Under the pieces are notes generated by a model. It had not been told where the DNA came from, did not search any database, and saw only the letters and a list, made by a program, of their open reading frames with translations. DNA of 64,000 nt from Corallium rubrum (taxonomy: Eukaryota; Cnidaria; Anthozoa; Scleralcyonacea; Coralliidae), in assembly GCA_964035015.1 (NCBI GenBank), contig OZ035998.1, positions 21,684,326 to 21,748,325 of the forward strand, read 5' to 3'. A program made the position numbers and the translations under genes. Of the stretch, positions 29,400 to 40,836 are shown piece after piece. Each line of letters begins with the position of its first letter. Position 1 is the first letter of the stretch.

Positions 29400-30720
29400 T
29401 ATTGGCCAACATAAATACGCCGACGTATTCCAAGGTCATGGCCAGTGAACTTGGAGAGCCACTTCATCTGGAAGTAGACGATATGGTCAAGCCAGTCCAG
29501 ATACAACCCAGAAGAATATCTGAAGCTCTCCGGAAACCGCTGAAAGATCATCTAAGTGAGCTTGAGCAACAAGGTGTTATCCAGAAATTCGTGGAACCCA
29601 CTGACTGGGTGAGCTCAATTGTAGTCAACAAGAGCAATGCATGGGAAAATACGACTTTGCCTTTTAATTGACCCACAACCACTAAATAAAGCATTAAAGA
29701 GGTGCCATTACCCAATTCCGACGATTGAAGAAGTCCTCCCAGATTTGACCAACGCAAAGGTGTTTACCAAGGTGAACTGCAAGAATGGCTAGTGGCAGAT
29801 CAAACTAGACCACGTTTAACACTCCGCTAGTTACAAATAGACCAGGCGCCCTTTGGAGTCTCACCACCAGGAGAGATCTTCCAGAGGCGCCTGGCCCAAG
29901 CTGTCGAAGGCCTCGATGGAGGCGGACGACATCCTTATTATTGGAAATGGAACGTCAATGGATGAAGCAGTCAAAGCCCACGACGCCAAGCTAGAGGCTC
30001 TGCTAAAACGGTGTCGCGAAAGAGGAATCAAGCTAAACGAGTCAAAGACGGAGCTCAAGAAAGCATCTATGGCATACATTGGTCATTTGCTCACCGCAGA
30101 TGGAGTACAGGCAGACCCATCCTAGGTAGAAGCGATACTCCATATGACAAAACCACAAGACGTACAGGGAGTGAGGCGAATCTTGGGGATGACAAACTAT
30201 CTCGCAAAATTCCTTCCGAAATTGTCAGATGCATCAGAACCGCTACGCCAACTGACAAGAAAAGGTCACGAATTTCAGTGGTCAGAAATTCACGACAACG
30301 CATTCAATGACATCAAGGTACTCGTCTCAAAACCACCTCTGTTGAAGTACTATGAAGTACTACGAACCCGAGAAACGTACCCCTGCTGCTACAATGCGAC
30401 TCAAGCGAGAATGACCTGGGCGTGTCACTAGTGCAAGAAGGAAAACCAATCCCTTATGCGAGCAGAGCTCTTACAACCACAGAAACCAACTTCGCTCAAA
30501 TTGAAAAGGAACTTTTCGCCATTGTTTTTAGGGTGGAACGGTTCCATCGTCGTGGATTCATATCACAAACCTCTAGAAATGATATTTGGAAAGCCCCTGG
30601 TCTCAGCACCAAGAGGCCTTGAGAAGATGTTCATGCGACTGCATGCAGCGATATGATATCGACATCCAGTACAAGAAGGGATCAGAGATGTATCTTGCTG
30701 ACACTCTCAGCCGACATTTT
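29400..30720 (+). pseudogene. Gypsy reverse transcriptase and RNase H, multiply broken
   Basis: The order is conserved: SKVMASELGEPLHLEVDDMV, RRISEALRKPLKDHL, ELEQQGVIQKFVEPTDWVSS, then PLGVSPPGEIFQR, the polymerase ADDILIIGNG and YIGHLLTADGVQADPS. Connection and RNase H text follows: ILGMTNYLAKFLPKLSDASE, then IPYASRALTTTETNFAQIEK and EMYLADTLSRHF. At least five frameshifts or stops separate these pieces, including stops just before 29690 and at 30123. The domain order and motifs place it in Ty3/Gypsy. It is not functional. Confidence 0.75.
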
Positions 30721-30890
30721 GTCGCGGGAGAAGGTCAGCCAACAAGATCAGATTTCGAGGAAGAAATAGAGCACGTTCCAGTGATCGACGAAATTCAGAC
30801 GATAGCATCTGAAGAGAAGATGTCTAGGCTGAAGGTTGAAACAGACAAGGATGAAGTCCTACGGGCAGTCAAAACAATCATCCGGATCGG

Positions 30891-31440
30891 GTGGCCAGAA
30901 TGGGCTGCGTCCAAAGAGCGCATCAAGGAATACAGTCAACCTTGAGAAGAGCACAAGAAAGCCTTTACTGGCCCAACATGAATAGCAAAGTGAAAGAATA
31001 CATCTCCAGATGCGAAACCTGTATGACGTTTCCCACTCGGCAGCAGAAAGAACCGCTTTTAAACCACGAGGCACCTGACCGCCCTTGGGCAAAGATCGCC
31101 ACAGATCTCTTTCAACTTGAAAACAAGGACTATCTTGTGACGGTGGACTATTATTCTAATTTCTTTGAAGTAGACCGCGTGCTTGATACGGGATACCAGA
31201 TGAATTGGTATCCGACAACGGGCCGCAATTCGATGAAGAATTTAGAGTTTTTGCACAAACATATGAGTTTAAGCACACACGCACTAGTCCACACCATCCT
31301 CAGTCCAATGGCAAGGCTGAATCCGCTGTAAAGCAAGCCAAGAAAACCTTGCGAACGACCAGTGGAAGCGGTAACGATTTATATTTGGCTCTCCAAAATA
31401 TTCGCAATACACCGCAATTAAGAAGGACACAATTCTAGTC
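30891..31440 (+). pseudogene. Gypsy integrase fragment
   Basis: The segments read GIQSTLRRAQESLYWPNMN, ISRCETCMTF (second half of the zinc-binding HHCC), RPWAKIATDLFQL and YLVTVDYYSNFFEVD. In another frame come MVSDNGPQFDEEF and HHPQSNGKAESAVKQAKK. The three catalytic acids are all visible (ATD, SDN, KAE), but the first zinc histidines are lost in a deletion near 30905 and a frameshift lies near 31190. Sequence to about 31975 may be the remaining integrase C-terminus, in several frames. Confidence 0.7.
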
Positions 31441-32009
31441 CATCCAATGAATGATGAATAGACGTACGAAGACAACCCTTCCTACTTCTACAAACCTCCT
31501 GAAGTCCTATGTGCCAGAGAACACGGACGCAAACATCGCCAAGAAACAACTCAAACAGAAACGGTACTACAATAAAGGACCAAAAGAACTAGATCAACTG
31601 CGCAAAGGTGACTGAGTTAAAGTCCAACCTTTTGCCCTCGGAGAGAAGAAGTGGATCGATGGAGAAGTGAAGAAGAAGGTACGACATCGGTCATATGAAG
31701 TACAAGCAAAACATACATCAAAAACCGCAGACACCTACGGAGACGCAGACTGTCCCAGGATTCCGAGATGGAAGCAGACATATCAACGCCAGAGACTACA
31801 AAAGAAACACAACCCATTACATGCCAGATAACGCTAATTTTCATGAGATTCAACAAGAACAGAGAGAGTCGCAACCAGAGAAATAAGACGCACGGAACCC
31901 GTAGAAGTTCACGGAGATATGGGAACGCGCAGCGGACGTTTGTCGATAAGACCAGCCGGATTCGGTGACTCCATACAACGTGACCAATAGAGTGGCTGGA
32001 TTGGACTGA

Positions 32010-33110
32010 CACTTACAATAACTTTTTAACTTTTTTTATTAGTCGTGAGCGGGCGGAATCCTAGGCTTTCCTGCAATTTGATTGGCTGCGTGAGCGGGCC
32101 GTATTTCACGATATCTTGGACCGCGGTCCAAAAAGTTATTTTTTTACATTCTGTCATTTAAAATTGATTGCTTTTCATAACTATTTCGCTTGTCACAGAA
32201 AAAATATATTCAGTAGAGAGCTACGGCGATGCAAATGAGCTTTATTATCCAAATGGTTTTGACAACTTCATGTGTAAACAGCGAATTTTAAAAGAAACGC
32301 TGGGAAAACTGTGACAAAGCAAAATTTACGAGCGATATTCATAAAGAAAACAACTTAAAACGGTAGGGAAAACATACATAAACTTGTGAACACAGTATTT
32401 TGAATCACTAAATGAAACTATATATAGTATATATAAAAAATCGTACCACAAGATTAAGATAGAAAAGCTGAAACTTTTGACACTAAACTGTCTTTCTTCT
32501 GTTATCCAACCACTGTTACTCAACAAAACCGCTACAAGTCTTTACCTTTCAGTCAAATATTTTCCACACGCCAACCTCATTGTCCCATGTCCTTGAAACT
32601 TGAAATTACAAATGGCTTACTACAAGCATTTTCGTCTTCAAACTCGAGGACCACACTTTCAATTTTCATGCAGTCAGCCAAATATTGAGAGTGACTTTCC
32701 AAGCGAACAGCCAAAAACGAGCAAGCGATGAAGAAGAATGACGGATAATCGTTATAAACTAAACTTTAAAAACACTTGGACTGCATTTTGGCTTCCCTTC
32801 GTAACTAGATCTTCAAGTTTTGAATGTTTTTTATCACAAAAAAAGGTTCCAAGCTTCCCTGTCGGACTGCATGGCGGCAGTTGTTTACTGTCTTAAACTT
32901 TGGACTTTTGAATATCACGTATAAACGTCATCTCGATTACGCAACTTAATTCAATTATGTTAATTTATCTAATTATGTAACAAAAAAATAAATACGTTAC
33001 TTACCGTTTTGTGCGGCCTCGGGCCTTTTTGAAGACCTCGGGCAAATATTTCTCTATACGGACCTCCCAGCCGGTAAATAACAAATGTATATTTCGTTTG
33101 TGTTGTTGTC
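32010..33110. other. Unrecognised insert between Gypsy integrase and 3' LTR
   Basis: This stretch is longer than a normal Gypsy 3' untranslated region and contains no recognised motif. The last 80 bases before the LTR (from about 33110) look like native Gypsy sequence and end in GAAAGGAAGA, a plausible polypurine tract at 33183-33192. I could not find ends or a target duplication for the insert. Confidence 0.35.
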
Positions 33111-33192
33111 CCGTCAAGGACCCAGCAAGACTTAATAGCAATTGGCCAGAACAATTTTGACTAGGATTGTTACTGTTTTATTGAAAGGAAGA

Positions 33193-33207
33193 TGTCACGA
33201 TAGGAGT
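33193..33207 (+). repeat. Gypsy 3' LTR, left 15 bases
   Basis: TGTCACGATAGGAGT matches the start of the 5' LTR exactly. The LTR is then broken by the DNA transposon at 33208-40831 and resumes at 40837. Confidence 0.85.
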
Positions 33208-34417
33208 CAGGGGCGGATCTACGAGAAAATCTGACTGTATCGTATTTGTGATGACACCAAAGTTAGGGGGTCCGGGGGCACTCCCCCCCGGAAAATTTGG
33301 AAAATTAAGACACCGGAAATGCGATTTCCTGCAACCTGAGGGAATGTTTGGACAAAATACAGCGGCAAGCGCAACTTAAATTTTTCATGAATATAAATAA
33401 CCAAAAACGACAAATTAAAGTTAACTTGTATTATAAAAAGTTTGGTAATAAATATTGTCAACAACTAAAACTGTTTATGTTACTGTAGATTATTTAATAC
33501 TCAATATACAGGTCAGCATACCTGTATCGGCAAGCTATCATACTTTATAAATTAATTAGGCTATAATAAGCCCAGACGACATCTACTTTTATAAATAATA
33601 GTTACATTCCCATTCTAAATGGTGGGTTACCTGGACATTCTAAATGTGTTAATGCCATTGTGATCAAAACGATGGTGACACAGACACTAGTATATACAGA
33701 GAGGTTCACGATGTTTTAAAATTAACGACAACATTTAATGCAACTAAATTAATGATATTTTCAAAAGCATATCAGAACAGCAACTGTCACTCAGACTTGG
33801 TTTTACGCCGACTCGAGTAAGTCTTCATTTTAATGTAAATCAATACACAGACACAAGTCAAGGACAGTCTCACTCACTCTCATTAGCATACTCCAAATTT
33901 AGTGCATAATATTAGAAAGCTAAAATATTTATTATTCATGAACTTTATACCTCATTGGGTGCTGATTTGAAGAGCGCGATTCCTGGCTGCGAGGGAACTG
34001 TAGCTTAAGACACTTCTCACAATACGCTTAAGAGGGAGTAATCTACTCGCCTTTTCCTCCGGAGAATAACTTCCATTATCCAAGACACACAACAGCTGTT
34101 GTAGAACACTGTTGGACGCCATGGTGCATAAAACTAAATCACATCACGCCATAATCATATTTAGGCCAATGGAATTGAGGTTTCAGTTTACCGTCCGAGG
34201 ATTTTCAAAATGTGATGCAGCTTTTGTTCATTATTCATTATTTGAATCATATTCATTTATCTTGTCCGAAAATATAATGAAATCGCTCTGTGGACCTATC
34301 CGACGGTTGCTTTGTCAACCTGACTCAACCAAAACACTTCTTGTGACATACGTTCATTTCAAGTCGTGTTTTATATCACATAAGTATTCATATCTCAAAT
34401 ACATTGTGAAAGCATGG

Positions 34418-34567
34418 TTTAACGCCTACATACACCTTATACCTACCCATGTGGATGGTAAGGTGCAGACGGGGGAGTCAGGGGTCACCGGTTTACCATG
34501 AGCTTGTCATTACTTGGATTCAGGTCAGCGGTCCATGTTGTGATCTCCAGTCTTGACCTGACCACCA
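34418..34567 (-). repeat. Split direct repeat B, outer copy (B2)
   Basis: This 150-bp segment (TTTAACGCCTACATACACC ... CTTGACCTGACCACCA) is repeated at 34811-34960 with only two or so differences. It forms the terminal copy of the retrotransposon on the minus strand. Confidence 0.85.
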
Positions 34568-34639
34568 CCGTCTGCACCTCTCACACTGATTTATCAGTGG
34601 AAATTATAGCCTGAATTGCCCGTAGGGAGGGATGGTGGG

Positions 34640-34815
34640 TAATTTAAGATTTTCCTTGCGACTCGTTACTGATAGACTGCTATCAACCTGATGTGCCGCT
34701 AAACGTGCAATGACTGAGCTCATGTGGCTCCGCATCATAGGTACTGATGTACTCTCTCTCAGGCCCTGCGCGGTTCCTTTGTCGTTAACCTTGGTTATGT
34801 CATAACCTAATTTAA
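34640..34815 (-). repeat. Split direct repeat A, inner copy (A2)
   Basis: This 176-bp segment begins TAATTTAAGATTTTCC and ends CATAACCTAATTTAA. It matches 40047-40222 nearly base for base and overlaps the start of the B copy at TTTAA, the shared junction core. Confidence 0.85.
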
Positions 34816-34960
34816 CGCCTACATACACCTTATACCTACCCATGTGGATGGTAAGGTGCAGACGGGGGAGTCAGGGGTCACCGGTTTACCATGAGCTTGT
34901 CATTTCTTGGATTCAGGTCAGCAGTCCATGTTGTGATCTCCAGTCTTGACCTGACCACCA
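34811..34960 (-). repeat. Split direct repeat B, inner copy (B1)
   Basis: This is the second copy of the 150-bp B segment, joined directly to A2 through TTTAA. In split-repeat elements this A-B adjacency is thought to template the circular intermediate that the recombinase integrates. Confidence 0.85.
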
Positions 34961-35070
34961 AAACGTGATATCTCCTTATTTGAGATATCATCACACATCC
35001 AAGTAATCTGCATAGTAACCCCCAACTACCCGAGTCTGCACCAACCATCAGTCACAATGTTGCATCATTC

Positions 35071-36085
35071 TGTGATATTGCAAATGCTGTATACCAGGGT
35101 CACACCCAGTATGCTGTAGTCTGTTGTATTGCAAATGTTGTATACCAGGGTCACACCCAGTATGCTGCAGTCTGTTATATTGCAAATGCTGTATACCAGG
35201 TTCACACCCAGTATGCTGTAGTCTGTTACATTACAAATGCTATATACCAGGGTCACACCCAATATGCTGTAGTCTGTCATATTGCAATACTGTATACCAG
35301 GGTCACACCCAGTATGCTGTAGTCTGTCATATTGCAATACTGTATACCAGGGTCATACCCAGTATGCTGTAGTCTGTTATATTACCATGCTGTATACCAG
35401 GGTCACACCCAGTATGCTGTAGTCTGTTATATTACCATGCTGTATACCAGGGTCACACCCAGTATGCTGTAGTCTGTCATATTTCAAATGCTGTATACCA
35501 GGGTCACACCCAGTATGCTGTAGTCTGTTATATTACCATGCTGTATACCAGGGTCACACCCAGTATGCTGTAGTCTGTCATATTGCAATACTGTATACCA
35601 GGGTCACACCCAGTATGCTGTAGTCTATTATATTACCATGCTGTATAAAAGGGTCACACCCAGTATGCTGTAGTCTGTCATATTGCAATACTGTATACCA
35701 GGGTCACACCCAGTATGCTGTAGTCTATTATATTACCATGCTGTATACCAGGGTCACCCCCAGTATGCTGTAGTCTGTTATATTGCAAATGCTGTATACC
35801 AGGTGCTCAACCAGTATGCTGTAGTCCGTTATATTGCAATGCTGTATACCAGGGTCACACCCCGTATGCTGTAGTCTATTATATTACCATGCTGTATACC
35901 AGGGTCACACCCAGTATGCTGTAGTCTGTTATATTGCAAATGCTGTATACCAGGGGCTCAACCAGTATGCTGTAGTCCGTCATATTGCAATGCTGTATAC
36001 CAGGGTCACACCCCGTATGCTGTAGTCTGTTATATTGCAAGTGCTGTATACCAGAGTTATGCCCGATGTGCTGTAGTCTGTGAGC
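35071..36085. repeat. 50-bp tandem repeat array, about 20 copies
   Basis: The unit is GCTGTATACCAGGGTCACAC plus CCAGTATGCTGTAGTCTGTT and a variable ATATTGCAAAT or ATATTACCAT tail. Two sub-types alternate, and a triplet pattern with CAGGTGCTCAACCAG near 35800 recurs near 35950. It lies between the recombinase gene and repeat B1 of the retrotransposon. Open frames through it on both strands are artefacts. Confidence 0.9.
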
Positions 36086-36246
36086 TTGCAAACCTGTAAA
36101 CCAATTCTGGTTTGCTGTTGTTATACTGTAGATGTTGTATATGTAGATAGACTTACGTTGTGGCGTAAGTAGGGATTGCCCGCCTCCCCCCATTCACGAC
36201 AGATAGGCACACAAATTTATTTTTCCCCCAACATATTAAGACTAGA

Positions 36247-37043
36247 TTATGTATGAGCCATGCGTGCAGCAACCGAATCTAAAATTTCCGGGGGTGTTCT
36301 TATGTACAACTGGTATGCATTGCTTAGCCACCGTCCGAGGGTTTTTATCAAATGATCTGGAATGCCAACGGCGGCTGCCGTAGATGCAGCACCGATTCTA
36401 AAGCTGTGACCGGAGAAATTTCCTTCTAAACCTGCGCGAAGAGCCACAGTTTTGAGCCAGGTAGTTAATGTCTTTCTCGTCAATGGTAGGCCGTTTTGGT
36501 GTCTGAATAAGGGGCCGACGTCCCCCCTCTCTTATGGAGATAATGCACCACTGCCTTGACAGCGCACACTTGGGATTTGCATACTCCTATGCGTATAGTG
36601 TGTCCCTTCCGAAAGGGGTCCGTTTTCGAACATTTGATTGTCAGAAATAGCACAGCTGGGTTATAATATCTGCTATCCACCTTCACATCGCTTAAGGCTA
36701 GATGAACTCGCGCGTCAAATTTGTTGGAGGTAGTTGTGAATTCCCCACATCGTAAAAAAACATAAAATACTGTGCAACATGCTGCCCATAATAAGGCGTC
36801 GTCGTATTCGTTTAGATCTATTAAAAGATAAAACCGTTCCAGAACCGCAAATGTCACTGGAAGACGCTGTCGTACTGACGTTCCTTGGGTACGCTTTATT
36901 ACCCGTATGACCCGTTCTAGTCGCAAGCGATTATTCAATGGATTGGCAAAACCATGCTCGAGGTGCAATGACCGTACCCCAGCCATGTATACTTTAATTG
37001 AATCGGCTTTTAACGTGGATGACAGGTGTGTTGCGAAAGTCAT
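36247..37043 (-). pseudogene. Tyrosine recombinase of the split-repeat retrotransposon
   Basis: This enzyme integrates the circular retrotransposon DNA. The N-terminal part is helical (SSTLKADSIKVYMAGVRSLH). The first catalytic arginine lies in FYVFLRCGEFTT. After a frameshift near 36490 the text continues KTLTTWLKTVALRAGL, then GHSFRIGAASTAAAVG (HxxR), LGRWLSNAYQLYIRTPPE (H/W and tyrosine nucleophile). All catalytic residues are readable, and one frameshift is the only visible break. It is the last gene on the minus strand. Confidence 0.8.
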
Positions 37044-37194
37044 TAATGTCCACTCACTTGCGGTTAAAGGGAGCCATTCTCATTTAGACTGTGACTCCAA
37101 TGGCAAAAGTCTAAGAATCGCCGTTGGGCTGACGAGTACGTTCGCCGTGTCGAGCCAGCCAAACCTTGGCACATCAATTCTCTTGTCTTAGTAT

Positions 37195-38850
37195 TTAAAG
37201 CTGTGAGGTCAGACGCGCTTGCAAATCTTGAGGAACCCTCACGGATGTCGGGTTGGCTTGTGGTGCCAGTCGGAAAAATGCCTGCATGTTAAACCGAGAT
37301 AAAGCATCAGCCACACTGTTGTTTTTACCTGGAATATGCGTGGCCATTACTCTGAAATTAAATCGTGCCGAGACAAGGAAAAGCGCGCGAAGAAGATGCA
37401 TTATCTTCTCATCTTTCGAAGTACCCGACGTGATGACAGATACTACGCTTTCGTTGTCACACAGGAATTGAACTCGTTTGCGAGACCACTCCCTTCACCA
37501 CACGTTGCATGCTAACACTATCGGATACAACTCTTTGTATGCGATACTTAAGGGATGTTGTGAGGCCGACCATACCCCGTTGAACCACTCGCCATTGTAG
37601 TAAACCCCATAACCGATACTGCCCGACGCATCGGAAGATAGGCATAAACCCGGTAACGGAGCCCACTCCGGCAAGTCAAAGAAATATACCCCCTCCCACG
37701 ACGGTAAGAACTCCTGCCACAACGTGATATCCAGCTGACATTGCTTATTGAGGCGCACAAAAGGCCGGACTCGATTCACGCCTTTGAGTAGATCTAACAA
37801 GCGTCTCATAAAGGTCCGCCCGCACGGGATAACTGAACATGCATGATTCAGGTTACCCACTAGTGATTGGAGTTCTTTAGGTTTACAAAATTTTTTGTCA
37901 CCCCATGCGACGAGGAGTTGGCTTAATTCGCCAAGTTTATCCGCCGGAAGTCGTGCTGACATAGACACCGAGTCTAGTTCAATTCCTAAGAACACGATAC
38001 GTGTGGTGGGCCCTTCGCACTTTTCTGGTGACATAGGAATACCAATGTTCTGCGCCGCGTGATCGATAGCTTCTAAACGATTAGCACATATGTCAGACCC
38101 TGCTGGGCCCAAGGTAAAGTAATCATCTAAATAGTGCAAAAGGTCCAACACGTTCCAATTATGGACTAAAATCCATTCAAAGAAGTCGGCGACGCTGTTA
38201 AAGATGCCCGGTGCAGAGCGCAGGCCGAGCGGTAATGTTAAATCAACATAGTACAATCCCTTCCACCGCATGCCCAATAGATATCTATCAGACGGATGAA
38301 CCGGAATTATACGATAGGCGCTTTTAATGTCCACCTTGCCCATCAACGCCCCCTTTCCTGTTTTCACAATCATGTCGATCGCATCTTTCACTCTACAATA
38401 ATGCAACGAAAATTCATCTTTATTTATACCGTCGTTAACACTATGCTCAAATGGGTATGAGAGGTCGAGAATAAGACGCCAGCCGTTGGCCTTGTTTTTG
38501 GAATAACCCCGAAACGACTGATATGCAAATCAGCAATTGGAGGGTTGCTAGTTGGTCCAAACACTCGTCCTAATCTGACTTCTTTGGCTAAGTAATTGTC
38601 GATTATCGACGCATGTTCGTAAGTAGACGGACAGTTAGAATTTGCCGCTTTTAGCTTGGACAGTAGTGGTTGAAAACCAATATGAAAACCGTTACGCAAA
38701 CCATACAAAACATAATCCACTTTCCGGCGATCCGGATGTGCAGTTAAATGTATTTCAAAGTTAATAATGTTAATTGGTGTTACCATGTGGGCTTTGGGTA
38801 AAGTCTCCGTAAATAATAAAGGTGATGATGACATGACTCCTATGTTGTTT
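37195..38850 (-). pseudogene. Reverse transcriptase and RNase H of the split-repeat retrotransposon
   Basis: Transcription is on the minus strand. The start, INIINFEIHLTAHPDRR, lies in the frame shared with gag. A frameshift near 38480 leads to RLILDLSYPFEHSVND, GKVDIKSAYRIIPVHP, LPLGLRSAPGIFNSVADF and the catalytic LLHYLDDYFTLG. RNase H follows: LSSDASGSIGYGVYY, AYKELYPIVLAC, then beyond one TGA stop at 37495-37497 CDNESVVSVITSG and HIPGKNNSVADALSRFN. The order and motifs are of the DIRS/Ngaro group. With a single frameshift and a single stop it is a young copy. Confidence 0.8.
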
Positions 38851-38859
38851 TTGAGTTCA

Positions 38860-40039
38860 ATTGACCGGTGCTCATTGGGCGATAGATCTGCACGTTTGAA
38901 AGCGTTCTGTTGGATACCGAGCGAGACTATTACAGTTGATTTTTCGGTGGGAACCGGCCCACCGCATCCGAAGCGATTGCAGCTGTGGCGAAATCTACAC
39001 GTTTCACGTGGGCTGCTACACGAACCAACATTCCATGATCTGCAGAGCTCGCTGCCCCGTGGATCGCCTCGAGGCTCAAGACGATTGGCGCTCGGTGGTG
39101 CGAGGTTTCGACTGCTTGTGTCGTTTGACGTGTGGTAACTATACAAATCTGGTCTCAATTGGCTCCAATCCTTTAGATTCGACGCTGCGGCTTCGAGGCG
39201 GAACGCGCGATCATAGTTGTACCAACACATACTACTATAGCGCTTAGCCATACGAATAATGAGTGCCATGGCATGTACGCCAGCAAGTCGTGCGCTCGGG
39301 TGGGACATGAAGAGGAAACCCCTGCGGTGTAGCTAGTGAAGCATTCCACCCACGTCAAGATATCTGATACCTCTTGCTTCTTTCGCGCGGTAAGCCTTGT
39401 CACAGGCCTGATCGAGCCCCCTTCGATAGTAAACGAGGGTGATTCTGTCATTGGGGCCTATAAATTTTCCGGTAGGAGATCCCACATCTCAATAAACTTG
39501 TTATCGATGATCAACGAAACCACTTTTGGTGGAATTGGGGGACGTCCCGGCCCAAGAATAAAAGCAGAACTGGGCCTTGTAAAATTCAAATTTGGGTCCA
39601 TAGCATTGTTTAAACCTCCCGTTTCGCCCGTGTTCGTTTGATAGTTCTCCTCTGCCGGCCGCGCTTGTCCTTGTCCCGCTGCACTAGCATTAGAGTTCAC
39701 AACGCCAACAAAAGAAGGAGCGGTTAACATACCTGACTTGTCGTTGTTGGTCATACCTGCAGCGCCCGTGTGTCCTAACCCCTGCCGTCGTTCAACTCCA
39801 ACTCCAGGGATGGCGTCGTCAAGACTTTCCAAGGCATTAATGCGTCTAGTTTGAGGGTCGAACGCTTGTTGACCGGGCGTTTGTTTTGACTGCGCTTGGT
39901 TGCCTTGTGCCATCGCTTGAGCCACCACATCTGTCAGGCCAGCGTGGAATTCGGGTGAATGAAACGCAAGTGACCATTCGATTGTCGTCCCTGACTCGGT
40001 CGTTGTGCCGCTGGTCTCTCCATCCTTGTTTAACTCCAT
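38860..40039 (-). pseudogene. Gag-like protein of the split-repeat retrotransposon
   Basis: The frame starts MELNKDGETSGTTTESG at 40039, eight bases inside repeat A. It contains VSLIIDNKFIEMWDLLPENL, a motif typical of DIRS/Ngaro gag, then a TAG at 39458-39460 and, in the same frame, KKQEVSDILTWVECFTSY. After a frameshift near 39300 it continues MCWYNYDRAFRLEAAASN and ends in a CCCH-like finger, CRSWNVGSCSSPRETCRFRH. It would package the retrotransposon RNA. Two breaks make this copy non-functional. Confidence 0.7.
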
Positions 40040-40046
40040 GTCTTTC

Positions 40047-40222
40047 TAATTTAAGATTTTCCTTGCGACTCGTTACTGATAGACTGCTATCAACCTGATG
40101 TGCCGCTAAACGTGCAATGACTGAGCTCATGTGGCTCCGCATCATAAGTACTGATGTACTATCTCCCAGGCCCTGCGCGGTTCCTTTGTCGTTAACCTTG
40201 GTTATGTCATAACCTAATTTAA
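40047..40222 (-). repeat. Split direct repeat A, outer copy (A1)
   Basis: This is the 176-bp partner of 34640-34815, located just 5' of the gag start on the minus strand. It marks the upstream end of the retrotransposon at about 40222. Confidence 0.85.
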
Positions 40223-40836
40223 AAATCACGCGGCGACACTCACTGACACCGTCGAATAAATGGCGACCGATCATCGCTGATGCGGTCGACCACGTATCGA
40301 AGGCTTCGTTGCAAATGATGTAAATAGGATACTTGAAAGTCCTGATGTGGAAAATCTACCAATAATGAAAATTATTTTGAGTAATGAAAAATTCCTGCGG
40401 TAGTTTCAAGCTCATGCGGGCGGTGTACGGTAAACTGAAACCTCAATTCCATTGGCCTTAGATCGTCGGAGATTGCTCCGATACAGTCAACTGTAATCGG
40501 AAGTGTGGAAACTGCAGCAAAACGTGACCAAAATGCAAGGAAACGCAGGCTGGTGGGGATGCGCTTACGGGCAATTTTTGCGGGCTACCGAGAATTTCCT
40601 GCAGAAAAGTGCGAGTTCGTCTCGCCGGTCGTAGAACAGAACTGATTTTAAGCTTTGAAAAATTGCGTACATTAACATCAAAGAATTTGAAAATGATGTT
40701 GCTTAACTTTTAAAAAGCTACTTGTGAAATGTAATTATTCGAATTTTAATTTATTTTAATTTAATTAAATTATTAAGTGAAAATCTGACTGTATCATACT
40801 ATACAGTTGATACAGTCTAGATCCGCCCCTGGGAGT

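Larger units (their letters stand above)
34418..40222 (-). mobile_element. Tyrosine-recombinase retrotransposon with split direct repeats (Ngaro/PAT-like)
   Basis: Read on the minus strand the order is repeat A (40222-40047), gag, reverse transcriptase/RNase H, tyrosine recombinase, a 50-bp tandem array, repeat B (34960-34811), repeat A again (34815-34640), a 72-base spacer, and repeat B again (34567-34418). This A1-ORFs-B1-A2-B2 order is the split direct repeat structure described for Ngaro and PAT-like elements. DIRS1 proper has inverted repeats instead. Lack of a recognised methyltransferase domain favours Ngaro. Coding parts have a few stops and frameshifts. Confidence 0.8.
34163..40458. 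repeat. 32-bp inverted repeat pair inside the DNA transposon
   Basis: AGGCCAATGGAATTGAGG with its 14-base continuation (34163-34194) is exactly inverted at 40427-40458. The pair encloses the retrotransposon. It may be the internal part of the DNA transposon's own inverted repeats, or the ends of another nested unit. Confidence 0.6.
33208..40831. mobile_element. DNA transposon (hAT5-like) with 5-bp target duplication, 7.6 kb
   Basis: CAGGGGCGGATCTA at 33208 and the inverse TAGATCCGCCCCTG ending at 40831 are flanked by GGAGT at 33203-33207 and 40832-40836. The intact 5' LTR has a single GGAGT at the matching place, so the insertion borders are exact. Subterminal GACTGTATC motifs repeat at both ends. 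A hAT-type CAGGG start with a 5-bp duplication suggests the hAT5 group. No transposase is visible; the interior is filled by a retrotransposon. Confidence 0.8.

Noticed and set aside
18488-33192. An endogenous retrovirus with an envelope gene
   Set aside because: No envelope-like frame, signal peptide or membrane segment follows the integrase; the element is a Gypsy retrotransposon.
34112-34501. A 129-codon plus-strand frame
   Set aside because: It runs antisense through the retrotransposon's terminal repeat and the 32-bp inverted repeat and shows no motif.
35071-36085. Regular 50-bp repeats suggestive of a CRISPR array
   Set aside because: The units are contiguous with no unique spacers, and the context is a eukaryotic retrotransposon.
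36247-37043. Phage-type integrase indicating a prophage
   Set aside because: It lies beside a reverse transcriptase and RNase H with split direct repeats in eukaryotic DNA.
33208-40831. Interpreting the whole unit as one giant autonomous transposon (for example a Maverick)
   Set aside because: No DNA polymerase B, packaging ATPase or capsid genes are present; the only genes are a retrotransposon's with its own terminal repeats.
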